From: an uncultured Desulfomonile sp.
Lineage (GTDB): Bacteria > Desulfobacterota > Desulfomonilia > Desulfomonilales > Desulfomonilaceae
Length of the DNA stretch: 64,000 nt
NCBI GenBank assembly: GCA_903952205.1
Contig: CAJBEZ010000037.1
Coordinates: 124,001 to 188,000, forward strand
Reading direction: 5' to 3'
Shown here: positions 9,482 through 17,391 of the stretch, piece by piece
How the letters are laid out: the number at the start of each line of letters is the position of its first letter
Numbering within the stretch: position 1 is the stretch's first letter
The notes under the pieces: generated by a model
What the model was told of the DNA's origin: nothing
Database searches by the model: none
Seen by the model: the letters and a program-made list of their open reading frames with translations, nothing else
Translations under genes and position numbers: made by a program

Positions 9482-9685
9482 ATGAAAAAAATTAAGAGTC
9501 CATATTATGGCATTGTATGGATTCTTATATGGACTGCCGGCATTATCTGGTTCATTTATACCGACATATTCAGCCAGAGAGAACTGATAGGGCTTGTACT
9601 CGTGTGGCTTATACTTGTTGGTGTCACCCTATATTACGTATGGATGAATTTCAAGATGGGGAGTAAAGGCTCTAATAGGTCTTAG
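9482..9685 (+). CDS. Small two-helix membrane protein
   Basis: 67 residues from the ATG at 9482, which is preceded by GGAGGAAACGTCGA. The same frame extends upstream to 9419, but that start has no ribosome-binding site. Two hydrophobic segments (YGIVWILIWTAGIIWFIY and IGLVLVWLILVGVTLYYVW) are joined by a short polar loop, with a basic tail. No family was recognised. It converges with the next gene, 13 bp away. Such hairpin membrane proteins are often regulators or subunits, but nothing here fixes a role. Confidence 0.6.
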   Translation: MKKIKSPYYGIVWILIWTAGIIWFIYTDIFSQRELIGLVLVWLILVGVTLYYVWMNFKMGSKGSNRS

Positions 9686-9698
9686 CGGTTTGGTTTTC

Positions 9699-10259
9699 TT
9701 AACGATTTGCCCTGAGCACAGCCTCGACAGTTTGAATTACCTGGGCTTTGGCGTTTTCCATGGGAACCCCGCTCTGCATCAGACAAGTCAGGTAATATCT
9801 GGCGGTAATCTGCATCTCGGCTTCTGAACGGGCTTGAGCGATCATGACTGGATACTGTGAGCAATCGACTCGCTTAGGTTGCTGCGTCGGAACACCATGC
9901 TGCTTCGGGCCCGGGGAAGGCGGATAAGCGTCCTGACGCATCGCCGGTCTGGGTTGGGACTGGGAAGGGGGCCCTTGTTTAGTGGAAGGGGGTTTTGAAA
10001 CAATTGGATCTTCATAATCTTGAGTTGGTGGGCCAAACCCAAAATTCTTGATCGCCTCTGGGTCCAAAGGGGTGATTCTGGGGCCTATCTTCTGGTCATT
10101 ATTGGACTTGCCCGGCCCTCTTATCTGGGGACCGCCGTTATCAACTTCAGGGGCGACTGGAGCGAGAAATGGGAAGTCCTGTGATTCTACGTAATCAAAT
10201 GCGCCGACCCCCAATAGCGTTAGGAACAAAAAGATCAATACACGATAGCGTAAAATCAT
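9699..10259 (-). CDS. Secreted proline-rich protein of unknown function
   Basis: 186 residues. An N-terminal signal sequence (ILRYRVLIFLFLTLLGVGAF) precedes a disordered Pro/Gln/Gly-rich middle (about 30-130) and a compact C-terminal helical segment of about 50 residues starting at VDCSQYPVMIAQARSEAE. That segment has two cysteines (DCSQYP and YYLTCLMQSG) that could form a disulfide outside the cytoplasm. No family was recognised. It is transcribed alone, converging with the small membrane protein gene. Confidence 0.6.
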   Translation of the reverse strand: MILRYRVLIFLFLTLLGVGAFDYVESQDFPFLAPVAPEVDNGGPQIRGPGKSNNDQKIGPRITPLDPEAIKNFGFGPPTQDYEDPIVSKPPSTKQGPPSQSQPRPAMRQDAYPPSPGPKQHGVPTQQPKRVDCSQYPVMIAQARSEAEMQITARYYLTCLMQSGVPMENAKAQVIQTVEAVLRANR

Positions 10260-10682
10260 CGGCTAAGGGTCTCGCAAACTCCAGACTGAAAATCTTATAT
10301 CATAATGTTCTTGCAAAATCTATCCGGCAAAATTTTCATTACGGGTAAGCTGTCGAAACAAATCCTATCAAATGTTTTGGATTGGTGATGACAGATCATT
10401 CCAATTCATAATGGGGAAACTTCCTCTGATCGAAGGAATCATTGCTTGGGTGTCACTTGTCAAATGTTACCGATAAATATGACTGGGTTGAATCGTTATC
10501 AAACCGGGAATTAGATTCATAGGAGTCCGTATTGACCAATTTGTTGACATAATTTTATGGATTGATTACTTTTTCGCTCAGCTATTTTAATCCTCTTCAT
10601 TTTAGTTTGTTTTATTAGAGATCTCCAGGATCCTTATTGAGTTCCAAATATAGCCTTGCTTTAAAATCAACGGAGAAACCTG
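10260..10682. other. Intergenic region of 423 bp between divergent genes
   Basis: No coding frame, tRNA or strong hairpin is apparent. The right end holds a candidate promoter for the response regulator. The rest is AT-rich and shows nothing recognisable. Confidence 0.5.
10544..10572 (+). promoter_or_regulatory. Candidate sigma-70 promoter for the response-regulator operon
   Basis: TTGACA at 10544-10549, a 17-bp spacer, and TACTTT at 10567-10572 as a weak -10. The -35 is perfect. The leader would be about 100 nt and ends with GGAG at 10672, seven bases before the ATG. Confidence 0.4.
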
Positions 10683-11168
10683 ATGCTGGAAGGTGAAATC
10701 CTCAGGGAAAAAGAGTTTCTTGCTGTCGACGATGAACCCGACATTCTGGAAGTTATAGTTGAGGAGTTTCCTGAAAGTAGGGTCACTGTGGCCGGCAATT
10801 TTGAAGAGGCGTTCAATTTGATCAGAGATAGGCGTTTTGATTTGATTATTCTCGATATTATGGGGGTAAATGGCCTAGAGTTACTGGTTCATTGCAGGAA
10901 ACGGGGAATGCCTGCTACCATGCTCACTGCGCATGCGATAAACGTTGAATCACTGAACAGATCCATCCAATTAGGAGCTGTATCCTTTATACCTAAGGAC
11001 GAATTAATCAGATTGCCGGAATACATCGCCGAGATCCTTGAAGGCCTGGAACACGGCCACACCCACTGGAGACGACTTTTTGAACGTCTGGAAAGTTATT
11101 TCAAGGATAGGCTGGGAATTGTGTGGGAAGATTTGGGAAAGCCCCCTGATCCACCATATTCTTATTGA
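10683..11168 (+). CDS. Single-domain response regulator
   Basis: 161 residues, essentially one CheY-like receiver. The acidic pocket is in LAVDDEPD, the phosphoacceptor Asp in ILDIMGVNG, the switch Thr in MLTAH and the conserved Lys in IPKDEL. After the receiver there is only a helical tail of about 40 residues ending in a Pro/Tyr-rich stretch, with no DNA-binding domain. It probably acts by protein contact. No histidine kinase is adjacent; the nearest is the hybrid kinase at 25.5 kb. The downstream E1-like gene starts eight bases after its stop, so the two are likely co-transcribed. Confidence 0.85.
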   Translation: MLEGEILREKEFLAVDDEPDILEVIVEEFPESRVTVAGNFEEAFNLIRDRRFDLIILDIMGVNGLELLVHCRKRGMPATMLTAHAINVESLNRSIQLGAVSFIPKDELIRLPEYIAEILEGLEHGHTHWRRLFERLESYFKDRLGIVWEDLGKPPDPPYSY

Positions 11169-11175
11169 GGAACCA

Positions 11176-11943
11176 ATGTCGGACGAATTTGATCGGTACA
11201 GTCGCCATGCTCTCCTGAAAGTGATTGGCTCGACCGGTAATGAAAAGATTAGAAGCGCTCGTGTATTAGTGACGGGAATTGGCGCGCTTGGTTCTTTGAT
11301 ATCTATTCTATTGGCGAGAGCGGGTGTTGGGTTCCTCAGATTAGTGGACAAGGACGCTCCAGAAATGAGCAATCTTCATCGGCAAATACTGTACAATGAA
11401 AGAGACGTGTTGGTGGGCTCGCCTAAAGCCGAGGCGGCCCGGGCCAACCTACTGACCATGGCGTCAAACGTTGAGATCGACGCTGTGAATATTGAAATTG
11501 ATCGTAACAACATAGATCTCCTTCTTGATGGCGTTGATGTAGTTGTAGACGCTCTGGACAATTCCGAAACCCGCTTTATTGTTAACGACGCTATTTTGGA
11601 CAGGAAGATCCCTTACATTTTCGGGGGGGTCGTAGAAACAATGGGCAACGTGATGACCATTGTCCCAGGCAAAACCCCATGTTTGAGATGCTTGTGGCCT
11701 GATCCCTCGCACGTGTTGGGACATGCGCGAGCATCGACGGTTGGGGTGCTGTCATCGGTTGCTTCTCTAGTGGCTTCTATTCAAGTCACAGAGACTTTCA
11801 AAGTATTAATGGGGGATCTGGAAAGCATAATCCACGGCATAATGGTTGTTGACATTTGGAAAAATCAATTTCACGTCGTGCCAATAATCCCAACGCCGGA
11901 ATGTTTGTGCGCAAAAATTGCTTCACAGCCTTCCGGCGGATAA
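11176..11943 (+). CDS. ThiF/MoeB/HesA-family E1-like adenylyltransferase
   Basis: 255 residues starting MSDEFDRYSRHALL; the ATG at 11176 follows GAGG. The nucleotide-binding TGIGALGSLISILLARAG, the acidic LVDKDAPEMSNLHRQ and the Arg-finger region match MoeB/ThiF/HesA enzymes, which adenylate the C-terminal Gly-Gly of ubiquitin-like sulfur carriers. Zinc-type cysteines are CLRC and CLC near the C-terminus. The position that is usually a cysteine just before the GVLG-like stretch reads HARASTVGVLSS, so the thioester or persulfide cysteine seems absent. No ThiS/MoaD carrier gene is nearby. It sits between a response regulator and a sugar nucleotidyltransferase, an unusual setting. Confidence 0.8.
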   Translation: MSDEFDRYSRHALLKVIGSTGNEKIRSARVLVTGIGALGSLISILLARAGVGFLRLVDKDAPEMSNLHRQILYNERDVLVGSPKAEAARANLLTMASNVEIDAVNIEIDRNNIDLLLDGVDVVVDALDNSETRFIVNDAILDRKIPYIFGGVVETMGNVMTIVPGKTPCLRCLWPDPSHVLGHARASTVGVLSSVASLVASIQVTETFKVLMGDLESIIHGIMVVDIWKNQFHVVPIIPTPECLCAKIASQPSGG

Positions 11944-11958
11944 TCGGGAATTCTACTC

Positions 11959-12684
11959 ATGTCACAGGTGAAACTCAATTTTCAAACATTCATTCTGGCA
12001 GGTGGTCTTGGAAACAGGCTCCGGATGGTAGTTTCAGACAGGCCCAAACCCATGGCCGATGTGCTGGGGGTCCCCTTCCTCGAAATATTGACCAGACTTC
12101 TGGAAGGTAAGGGCGTCAGAAAATTTGTAATGCTGGTCGGTTACAAAGCGCATGCAATTGAAGAATATTTCACCAAATCAAAATTTCCAGACCTTGAGAT
12201 CAATTTTTCCTATGAACCTGAACCGCTAGGGACGGGTGGAGCTGTGAAGAACGCCCTAAAATTCGCCACTGATCCTACATTACTCGTCAATGGCGACACA
12301 TATCTAGACGCCGATATCAAAGGGCTCTATGATTTCCACCTCTCGAAAAAAGCGGACGCGACAATCTCTCTGTATAGAGTTCCCGACGTCAGCAGGTACG
12401 GTTCAATTAGTTTGAATCATAATGGTATGGTGACGCGTTTCAAGGAAAAAAGTAAGATATCAGGAAACTCCGGATTGATAAACGCTGGGGTCACACTTAT
12501 ATCCAGTTCGTTGATAAGTAAGCTTCCGGATAAGAAAACCTTCTCCATGGAGTCTGAAATATTTCCTGATTTGGTGAATTCGGGGAGAATGTTTGGACTG
12601 GAACAGAAGGGCCCCTTTTTTGACATAGGCACCCCAGAAAGTTACCATGAGTTTCAAGAGTTTGTCAGGGCCAGATCGACATGA
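11959..12684 (+). CDS. Sugar-1-phosphate nucleotidyltransferase, HddC-like
   Basis: 241 residues. The pyrophosphorylase signature ILAGGLGNRLRMVVSDRPKP is followed by GVPFLEILTRLL, the metal-site aspartate in LLVNGDTYLD, GLINAGVTLISS and FFDIGTPESYHEFQ. The pattern is closest to the D-glycero-alpha-D-manno-heptose-1-phosphate guanylyltransferase (HddC) branch, with glucose-1-phosphate thymidylyltransferases as alternatives. It would supply an NDP-sugar for S-layer, LPS or capsule synthesis. The other heptose genes (gmhA, hddA) are not nearby. The spacing of 15 bp to the E1-like gene suggests one operon. The ribosome-binding site is weak. Confidence 0.75.
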   Translation: MSQVKLNFQTFILAGGLGNRLRMVVSDRPKPMADVLGVPFLEILTRLLEGKGVRKFVMLVGYKAHAIEEYFTKSKFPDLEINFSYEPEPLGTGGAVKNALKFATDPTLLVNGDTYLDADIKGLYDFHLSKKADATISLYRVPDVSRYGSISLNHNGMVTRFKEKSKISGNSGLINAGVTLISSSLISKLPDKKTFSMESEIFPDLVNSGRMFGLEQKGPFFDIGTPESYHEFQEFVRARST

Positions 12685-12772
12685 ACAAGCGCGTCTATTG
12701 CCATAAGCCAAAATGTGAATAAATCAACTAATAGAAATGAATACGGATTGACTGCGGATCAGGAGATTAATC

Positions 12773-13081
12773 ATGTGCACCGTTAGTGTTGGGAACATCA
12801 TTTTTAAAGATGAGACGATACAGGGGTTGATGGCTCGCCCTAGCCTGGACCTCATTCACAAGCAGGTCCTCATGACCCTGTACGCGTTAGACTCCCAGAA
12901 GCGTCTTGAAGAATTTAAAGCAGTGCTTCCCATTTACCTATCCATGGACTGGGAGAATTGCGAAAAGATTCTGGTCGAGTTGGAGTCGGAGGGATTGATA
13001 ACAGTCAAACCTGGATCTATTGTTATGAATTATCCCCTGAATTTAGAAGCGAACGAAACATCCTGCGGTTGTATGGCTTAA
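12773..13081 (+). CDS. Small winged-helix-like protein with Cys-rich ends
   Basis: 102 residues; the ATG at 12773 follows CAGGAGATTAATC, a clear ribosome-binding site. The middle (about 25-90) looks like a winged helix: HKQVLMTLYALDSQKRLEEF, then the recognition-like DWENCEKILVELESEGLI and a short beta wing (TVKPGSIVMNYPL). Cysteines cluster at the ends (MCTV and SCGCMA). It could be a DNA-binding or protein-interaction domain. It is possibly the last gene of the response-regulator operon, 88 bp after the nucleotidyltransferase. No family name can be given with confidence. Confidence 0.65.
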   Translation: MCTVSVGNIIFKDETIQGLMARPSLDLIHKQVLMTLYALDSQKRLEEFKAVLPIYLSMDWENCEKILVELESEGLITVKPGSIVMNYPLNLEANETSCGCMA

Positions 13082-13140
13082 AGCAAATTTTTTCAAATAT
13101 TATGTCGCCGCATGGAACTCGACAAAAGATGAAAAGCGTT

Positions 13141-13890
13141 TCAGGTGATTGAAACTCCTGGTTTGGGATTTTCAGGCATGGAGACAGTCTTGACAGACAT
13201 TACTTCTAAGCCATCTGAAACGACTTGGCCATCCCTGATCTTTATGATTCTGTCACACGCCCGACCGATCTCATCTTCGTGTGTTACAAGTACTACAGTA
13301 AAGCCTTGACGCGCAATATTTCTGAGCTGTTCAATAACGATGTCGGTATTCTTTTGATCAAGCTGACCGGTTGGCTCATCCCCCAGTATCAGCGATGGAT
13401 TGTTTACTAGCGCTCTGGCTATGGCGGCTCTCTGGCGCTCACCTCCTGAAAGTCTGTTTGACCAGTGATCCACCCGGTGAGACAATCCAACCCTTTCGAG
13501 AGCCCTCAGAATTTTACCACGCCTGACATTTCTGTCAGTTTCACCATAAATCAAGGGGAGTTCAAGATTCTCGAACACTGTAGAGTTTGCAAGAAGATCA
13601 CAGCTTTGAAATACGAAGCCCAATTCCCTGTTGCGAAAGTGAGCCTGTTCCTCTTTGGAAAATTCCAGGATGTTCTGTCCCTTGAAAATATATTCGCCTG
13701 CAGTGGGCGGGTGAAGCAATCCTATGACGTAGAGTAAAGTTGACTTGCCTGAACCTGATGGCCCCATTATCGCAACCATTTCACCGCGAGCTATTTTTAT
13801 ATTTACGTCTCGAAGCGCATGAATAACGCGATCTCCATCAAAATAGTCTTTCCCCAGATTCCTGGTTTCGATAATAATTTCAGATTCCAT
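13141..13890 (-). CDS. ABC transporter ATPase, LolD/MacB type, without adjacent permease
   Basis: 249 residues from the ATG at 13890; an in-frame TTG at 13926 would add 12 residues, and neither has a good Shine-Dalgarno. All ATPase motifs are present: Walker A GPSGSGKS, Q-loop VFQSCDLL, signature LSGGERQRAAIARAL, Walker B LILGDEPTGQLD and the H-loop THED. The sequence belongs to the LolD/FtsE/MacB group that powers lipoprotein sorting, macrolide efflux or related mechanotransmission permeases. Neither neighbour is a permease: one side is a convergent small gene, the other a divergent unknown. The partner must be encoded elsewhere. Confidence 0.85.
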   Translation of the reverse strand: MESEIIIETRNLGKDYFDGDRVIHALRDVNIKIARGEMVAIMGPSGSGKSTLLYVIGLLHPPTAGEYIFKGQNILEFSKEEQAHFRNRELGFVFQSCDLLANSTVFENLELPLIYGETDRNVRRGKILRALERVGLSHRVDHWSNRLSGGERQRAAIARALVNNPSLILGDEPTGQLDQKNTDIVIEQLRNIARQGFTVVLVTHEDEIGRACDRIIKIRDGQVVSDGLEVMSVKTVSMPENPKPGVSIT

Positions 13891-14057
13891 TTTGTTATAA
13901 TCAATCCCTTGAAGATTTAAGTCCAATGATAAACTAAAATATCGTTGAGTTGAAGTTTAATCGAAAACGGCTTTAATCAAATCTCCACCAATGGGCCGGA
14001 GGGATTTTTAGGGCAGACAGGTTCTCCTTGATTGCGATGGTGTGTTATAGTTGAATA

Positions 14058-14258
14058 ATGTTTGAAATATTGAAACAGACAGATGGTATGAGAGGTTCTT
14101 TTGTTCGGCTCATAAGACTGGGACCGGATGATCTGACTGTTTTGGTAAGGTCTTCAGGCGACGGAAAGATACAGCACCGTTATGTGGGGCCTGATTCCAG
14201 CAAGGCTGAAGAAGTTTTTAATCTGGAGTCACAAACACTTTTACGACGAATTGATTGA
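14058..14258 (+). CDS. Hypothetical 66-residue protein
   Basis: A frame of 66 codons, 21 bp before the SNase-like gene and on the same strand. The composition is protein-like, with an alternating basic and hydrophobic pattern suggesting a small beta domain (SFVRLIRLGPDDLTVLVR, then IQHRYVGPDSSKAEE). No clear ribosome-binding site precedes the ATG and no family was recognised. It may be a co-transcribed partner of the next gene or a chance frame. Confidence 0.4.
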   Translation: MFEILKQTDGMRGSFVRLIRLGPDDLTVLVRSSGDGKIQHRYVGPDSSKAEEVFNLESQTLLRRID

Positions 14259-14279
14259 CAGGAAGAGGCTTACCGCTAA

Positions 14280-14753
14280 ATGGCCAAATTAAAATGGAAA
14301 AACGAATGGAAACTCTGGGTGGGAATCGGCCTATTGTTGCTTCTATTGGTCGGTTATCTTTATTGGGTTAGTCGACCGCCAAGTGAAAGCGGGCAGCCGC
14401 TTTGGAGGGTGACCCAAATTGTGGACGGAACCACGTTAACACTTAGAGGATCCGGAAAAATCATCGATATAAAACTCGTTGGATTAAATGTCCCACAATC
14501 ACAGGAAGCTAACGCAAAGGAATTTCTGACCAAGACACTGAACGACAAGTGGGTCAGGATCAAATTGGAAAAAGAAGTTCCAAGTGGGGTCAAAGAAGGG
14601 TTTGTCTACATTTCCGGAGAAGATGTGAGCGCGAGAATGATCCGTTTGGGTCTAGCCAACATAGATCGCGATGAAAAGAGTTTTGACATTAGGCCCTATA
14701 TAGAACTTGAGCAAGAAGCTGAAAAGTCCAAAAGAGGGCTTTGGAACAAATAG
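14280..14753 (+). CDS. Membrane-anchored SNase-fold protein lacking nuclease catalytic residues
   Basis: 157 residues. A transmembrane anchor (WVGIGLLLLLLVGYLYWV) is followed by a thermonuclease (SNase) OB-fold of full length: WRVTQIVDGTTLTLRG, IKLVGLNVPQSQEANAKEFL, FVYISGEDVSARMIRLGLA and AEKSKRGLWNK. Against staphylococcal nuclease, Asp21 is Thr (VDGTT for IDGDT), Arg35 is Lys, Asp40 is Asn, Glu43 is Gln (VPQ for TPE), and the Arg87 position in the YGRG segment reads as Glu. The calcium site and both catalytic residues are therefore gone, so it is probably a binding domain. The C-terminal signature (LGLA, RGLW) is intact, so this is not random decay. It is followed by purD, 21 bp away. Confidence 0.8.
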   Translation: MAKLKWKNEWKLWVGIGLLLLLLVGYLYWVSRPPSESGQPLWRVTQIVDGTTLTLRGSGKIIDIKLVGLNVPQSQEANAKEFLTKTLNDKWVRIKLEKEVPSGVKEGFVYISGEDVSARMIRLGLANIDRDEKSFDIRPYIELEQEAEKSKRGLWNK

Positions 14754-14774
14754 CTACATCGGGAGCCTTGCTAA

Positions 14775-16055
14775 ATGAAGATTCTGTTGATTGGATCAGG
14801 TGGACGCGAGCACGCTCTAGCCTGGAAAATGGCCCAGTCGGACTTGGTCAGTGAACTGTTGGCGGCCCCAGGGAATGTGGGCATAGATCGAGAGCCAAAA
14901 TGCAAATCCACAAGGGTTTCATCCGACGACATTTCGGGTCTTCTGGAACTGGCTTTAAGTGAAAAAGTAGACCTCACGATTGTTGGTCCCGAAGCTCCGC
15001 TGGTCGCTGGTTTGGCTGATGTTTTTGTCGCCAATGGACTGAAGGTCTTTGGTCCATCCTCTAGGGCCGCAATCCTTGAAGGCAGCAAGGTTTTCGCAAA
15101 AGACCTGATGAAGAAACATGGGATTCCATCCGCTGATTTTGAATCATTCGACGACTACGATAAAGCTGTAGGCTTTGTCAAAGCGGCCAGATTTCCTGTC
15201 GTTGTGAAAGCGGATGGACTCGCCGCAGGCAAAGGGGTTTTTGTTTGTAATCTTTTGGAACAGGCGCTGGATGCTCTGGACCAAATAATGAAACAGAAGA
15301 TTTTTGGGGTTGCGGGGGCAAGGGTCATCGTCGAAGATTTTCTTGAAGGCGAAGAAGCGTCTTTCATAGCATTTACAGATGGTGTGTCAGTGATTCCTCT
15401 TGCCAGTTCCCAGGACCATAAGGCGGTTTTTGATAATGACATAGGGCCTAACACTGGTGGGATGGGGGCTTACTCGCCGGCTCCAGTTGTGACAAAAGAG
15501 GCGCACGCCAGAATCATGAATGAGATCATGCTTCCAACGGTCAAGGCCATGGAATCAGAAGGCAGGCCATACACTGGTTTTTTATATGCGGGGCTGATGA
15601 TCAAAGATGATAAGCCAAAGGCGCTGGAATTCAATGTCAGACTCGGCGATCCTGAAGCTCAACCGTTGCTGGTCAGAATGAAGACGGACCCTATTCCTTT
15701 GATTATTGCCGCGCTGGAGGGTCGACTCGGAACTCAGTCCATAAAATGGGACGACGGAACGGCGGTTTGCGTTGTAATGGCTTCAGCCGGTTATCCGGGG
15801 CCATATTCCAGAGGCATGGTCATTTCGGGAATAGATAACGCCGAAAAAATCGAGGGGGTAAAGGTTTTCATTGCAGGCGCCGCCGACTCTCCTCATGGCG
15901 TTGTAACGTCTGGAGGAAGGGTGCTTGGGGTCACATCTCTGGCGAGAAATACACCGGAGGCCATAATCAAAGCGTATGACGCTGTTGCCCAAATTAATTG
16001 GAATGGCGCCCACTTCAGAAAAGACATCGGCAGGAAGGCCCTTTTCAGAGGTTAA
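14775..16055 (+). CDS. purD: Phosphoribosylamine--glycine ligase
   Basis: Second step of purine synthesis: joins glycine to 5-phosphoribosylamine using ATP. 426 residues, the normal length. The N-terminal domain begins MKILLIGSGGREHALAWKMA and contains VGPEAPLVAGLAD. The ATP-grasp core has PVVVKADGLAAGKGV, VEDFLEGEEAS, the PurD signature NTGGMGAYSPAP, and the metal-binding FNVRLGDPEAQPLL. The start lies 21 bp after the SNase-like gene. No other pur gene is visible. A hairpin at 16093-16123 follows but has no T-run. Confidence 0.95.
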   Translation: MKILLIGSGGREHALAWKMAQSDLVSELLAAPGNVGIDREPKCKSTRVSSDDISGLLELALSEKVDLTIVGPEAPLVAGLADVFVANGLKVFGPSSRAAILEGSKVFAKDLMKKHGIPSADFESFDDYDKAVGFVKAARFPVVVKADGLAAGKGVFVCNLLEQALDALDQIMKQKIFGVAGARVIVEDFLEGEEASFIAFTDGVSVIPLASSQDHKAVFDNDIGPNTGGMGAYSPAPVVTKEAHARIMNEIMLPTVKAMESEGRPYTGFLYAGLMIKDDKPKALEFNVRLGDPEAQPLLVRMKTDPIPLIIAALEGRLGTQSIKWDDGTAVCVVMASAGYPGPYSRGMVISGIDNAEKIEGVKVFIAGAADSPHGVVTSGGRVLGVTSLARNTPEAIIKAYDAVAQINWNGAHFRKDIGRKALFRG

Positions 16056-16299
16056 TACGAAATAAACAGGCTCGTGAGTTATCCAACGGTTAGTCCGGGG
16101 TTGAAACGATCCAACACCCGGACAAACATGTAATAGCGCTCGCCTGTTAAATGAATTATAGTGGCTTGAAGGTTGCGGTCAATGCAAACTTTATTAAAAG
16201 ATTCTCGTGGCGCCGAATTTTAACCTAAAGTAGAGCAAATAATGTTTAAGGAAAAGCTCTAAATTCAGTTTGGGACCATCACGAAATCTATCCGGCAAA

Positions 16300-16319
16300 T
16301 TGATTGACAGGTCAATCAA
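16300..16319. promoter_or_regulatory. Perfect 20-bp palindromic operator ahead of the TetR gene
   Basis: TTGATTGACAGGTCAATCAA: 9-bp arms flank a two-base centre. It ends 19 bp before the TetR start codon and contains a perfect -35 hexamer (TTGACA at 16304-16309). Size, symmetry and position are those of a TetR-family autoregulatory site; binding would block RNA polymerase. Confidence 0.75.
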
Positions 16320-16332
16320 CTAATGATAGCCT
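16304..16332 (+). promoter_or_regulatory. Candidate promoter of the TetR-SCP2 operon, probably leaderless
   Basis: TTGACA at 16304-16309, a 17-bp spacer and TAGCCT at 16327-16332 as a weak -10. Transcription would start at or within a base or two of the ATG at 16339. That fits the absence of any Shine-Dalgarno. Confidence 0.4.
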
Positions 16333-16338
16333 GTCACC

Positions 16339-16965
16339 ATGTCCTTAACTCTCCATTCCTCCGTAGATTCCCGAAAAGATAAGGAAACCGTCATCCTGGA
16401 CGCCGCCTGTAGAGTTTTCAGGGAAAAAGGATTTCACCAGGCTCGGATTACCGATATAGCGCAGGCGGCGGGTATCTCCTATGGCCTAGTCTACCACTAC
16501 TTCAAAAGTAAATCCGACCTGTTTGACGCAATCCTAAAGGAATGGTGGACAGGACTTTTCAATCTGATGGAAAAATGGGATAATGGTGAAACAAGCGTAG
16601 AAGACCAGCTTGCCGCTCTTGTCGCCTATTTTTTGGAGCAATATCAAAAGAAACCTGATCTTGTGCACATATTCATTACTGAAATATCCAGATCAGCGGC
16701 TAACCTTACTCCGGCGCGTCTTCACTGGTTCAAAATGTTCCTGTCCAGCACTGAGAAGATCATGTCCGTTGGGCAGGCAAACAAGATTCTGCGCACTGAT
16801 ATAAAAGCTCGATATTTGACATACATTTTTTTGGGCGCTATTGAGAGTTTCGTATCAGCCATGGTGCTGGAGAACCAACCGTTAAGAAGCAAAGCCCAAA
16901 AACTGCGGATAGCAGTGGGTTTGTTACAGGTGTTCATGAATGGCGCCAGGCCGGTTAAACAGTAA
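16339..16965 (+). CDS. TetR/AcrR-family transcriptional repressor
   Basis: 208 residues. The N-terminal helix-turn-helix is canonical: ILDAACRVFREKGFHQARIT, then DIAQAAGISYGLVYHYFKSK at about residues 38-57. The C-terminal helical ligand domain resembles the YsiA/FadR-like group linked to acyl-CoA metabolism. Context supports a lipid ligand: an SCP2-fold protein follows 20 bp downstream and an acyl-CoA-synthetase-like gene lies 2 kb on. A perfect palindrome overlaps its own promoter, so it very likely represses itself and the SCP2 gene. The ligand class is inferred. Confidence 0.9.
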   Translation: MSLTLHSSVDSRKDKETVILDAACRVFREKGFHQARITDIAQAAGISYGLVYHYFKSKSDLFDAILKEWWTGLFNLMEKWDNGETSVEDQLAALVAYFLEQYQKKPDLVHIFITEISRSAANLTPARLHWFKMFLSSTEKIMSVGQANKILRTDIKARYLTYIFLGAIESFVSAMVLENQPLRSKAQKLRIAVGLLQVFMNGARPVKQ

Positions 16966-16985
16966 ATTGAAAACAGGAGTGAAAA

Positions 16986-17312
16986 ATGGGCCTTACCTCA
17001 GTAAATGAAGTTTTTGAAAAAATGCCTCAGGTTTTTAATGCCGCAGCCGCATCCGGACTTAACATGGTTTTCCAGTTTCACATCACCGGAGACCAGTCTG
17101 GTGATTGGAACGTAAGCATCAAGGACCAGGCCTGTCAGGTCAACTCTGGAGTCCATGCTGAGCCAACCGTTACGCTAACGATGGATGGAGCGGACTGGCT
17201 GGACATGTGTAATGGCAAGCTCAATGGAGTGACCGCCTTCATGACGGGAAAACTGCGAGCGTCAGGGGATATAATGGCAGCGCAGCGCATCCCTTCTCTA
17301 TTCCCTATGTGA
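16986..17312 (+). CDS. SCP2 sterol-carrier-fold protein
   Basis: 108 residues, single SCP2 domain: NMVFQFHITGDQSGDWNVSI, HAEPTVTLTMDGADWLDMCN and the closing GKLRASGDIMAAQRIPSLF, where K-G-D-x-x-x-A-x-x-x-x-x-LF is the family hallmark. SCP2 domains bind long-chain acyl chains or sterols in a hydrophobic tunnel. Start at 16986 after AGGAGTGAAAA. It is co-transcribed with the TetR gene and ends at a good terminator, so the two form a closed two-gene unit, perhaps a fatty-acyl sensor with its carrier. Confidence 0.85.
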   Translation: MGLTSVNEVFEKMPQVFNAAAASGLNMVFQFHITGDQSGDWNVSIKDQACQVNSGVHAEPTVTLTMDGADWLDMCNGKLNGVTAFMTGKLRASGDIMAAQRIPSLFPM

Positions 17313-17340
17313 TTGCCAACCAACTGCCCAGTAATTTGTA

Positions 17341-17374
17341 AACCGCGGTTTTTGAAAACAGCCGCGGTTTTTTT
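17341..17374 (+). terminator. Intrinsic terminator after the SCP2 gene
   Basis: Stem AACCGCGG (17341-17348) with CCGCGGTT (17362-17369), 13-nt loop, then a T-run to 17374. It closes the TetR-SCP2 unit ahead of the convergent cobT gene. Confidence 0.8.
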
Positions 17375-17391
17375 CGCTCATAAGAAGTAAA

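Noticed and set aside
16093-16123. GC-rich hairpin after purD as an intrinsic terminator
   Set aside because: The stem (GTCCGGG/CCCGGAC) is good but no T-run follows on either strand.
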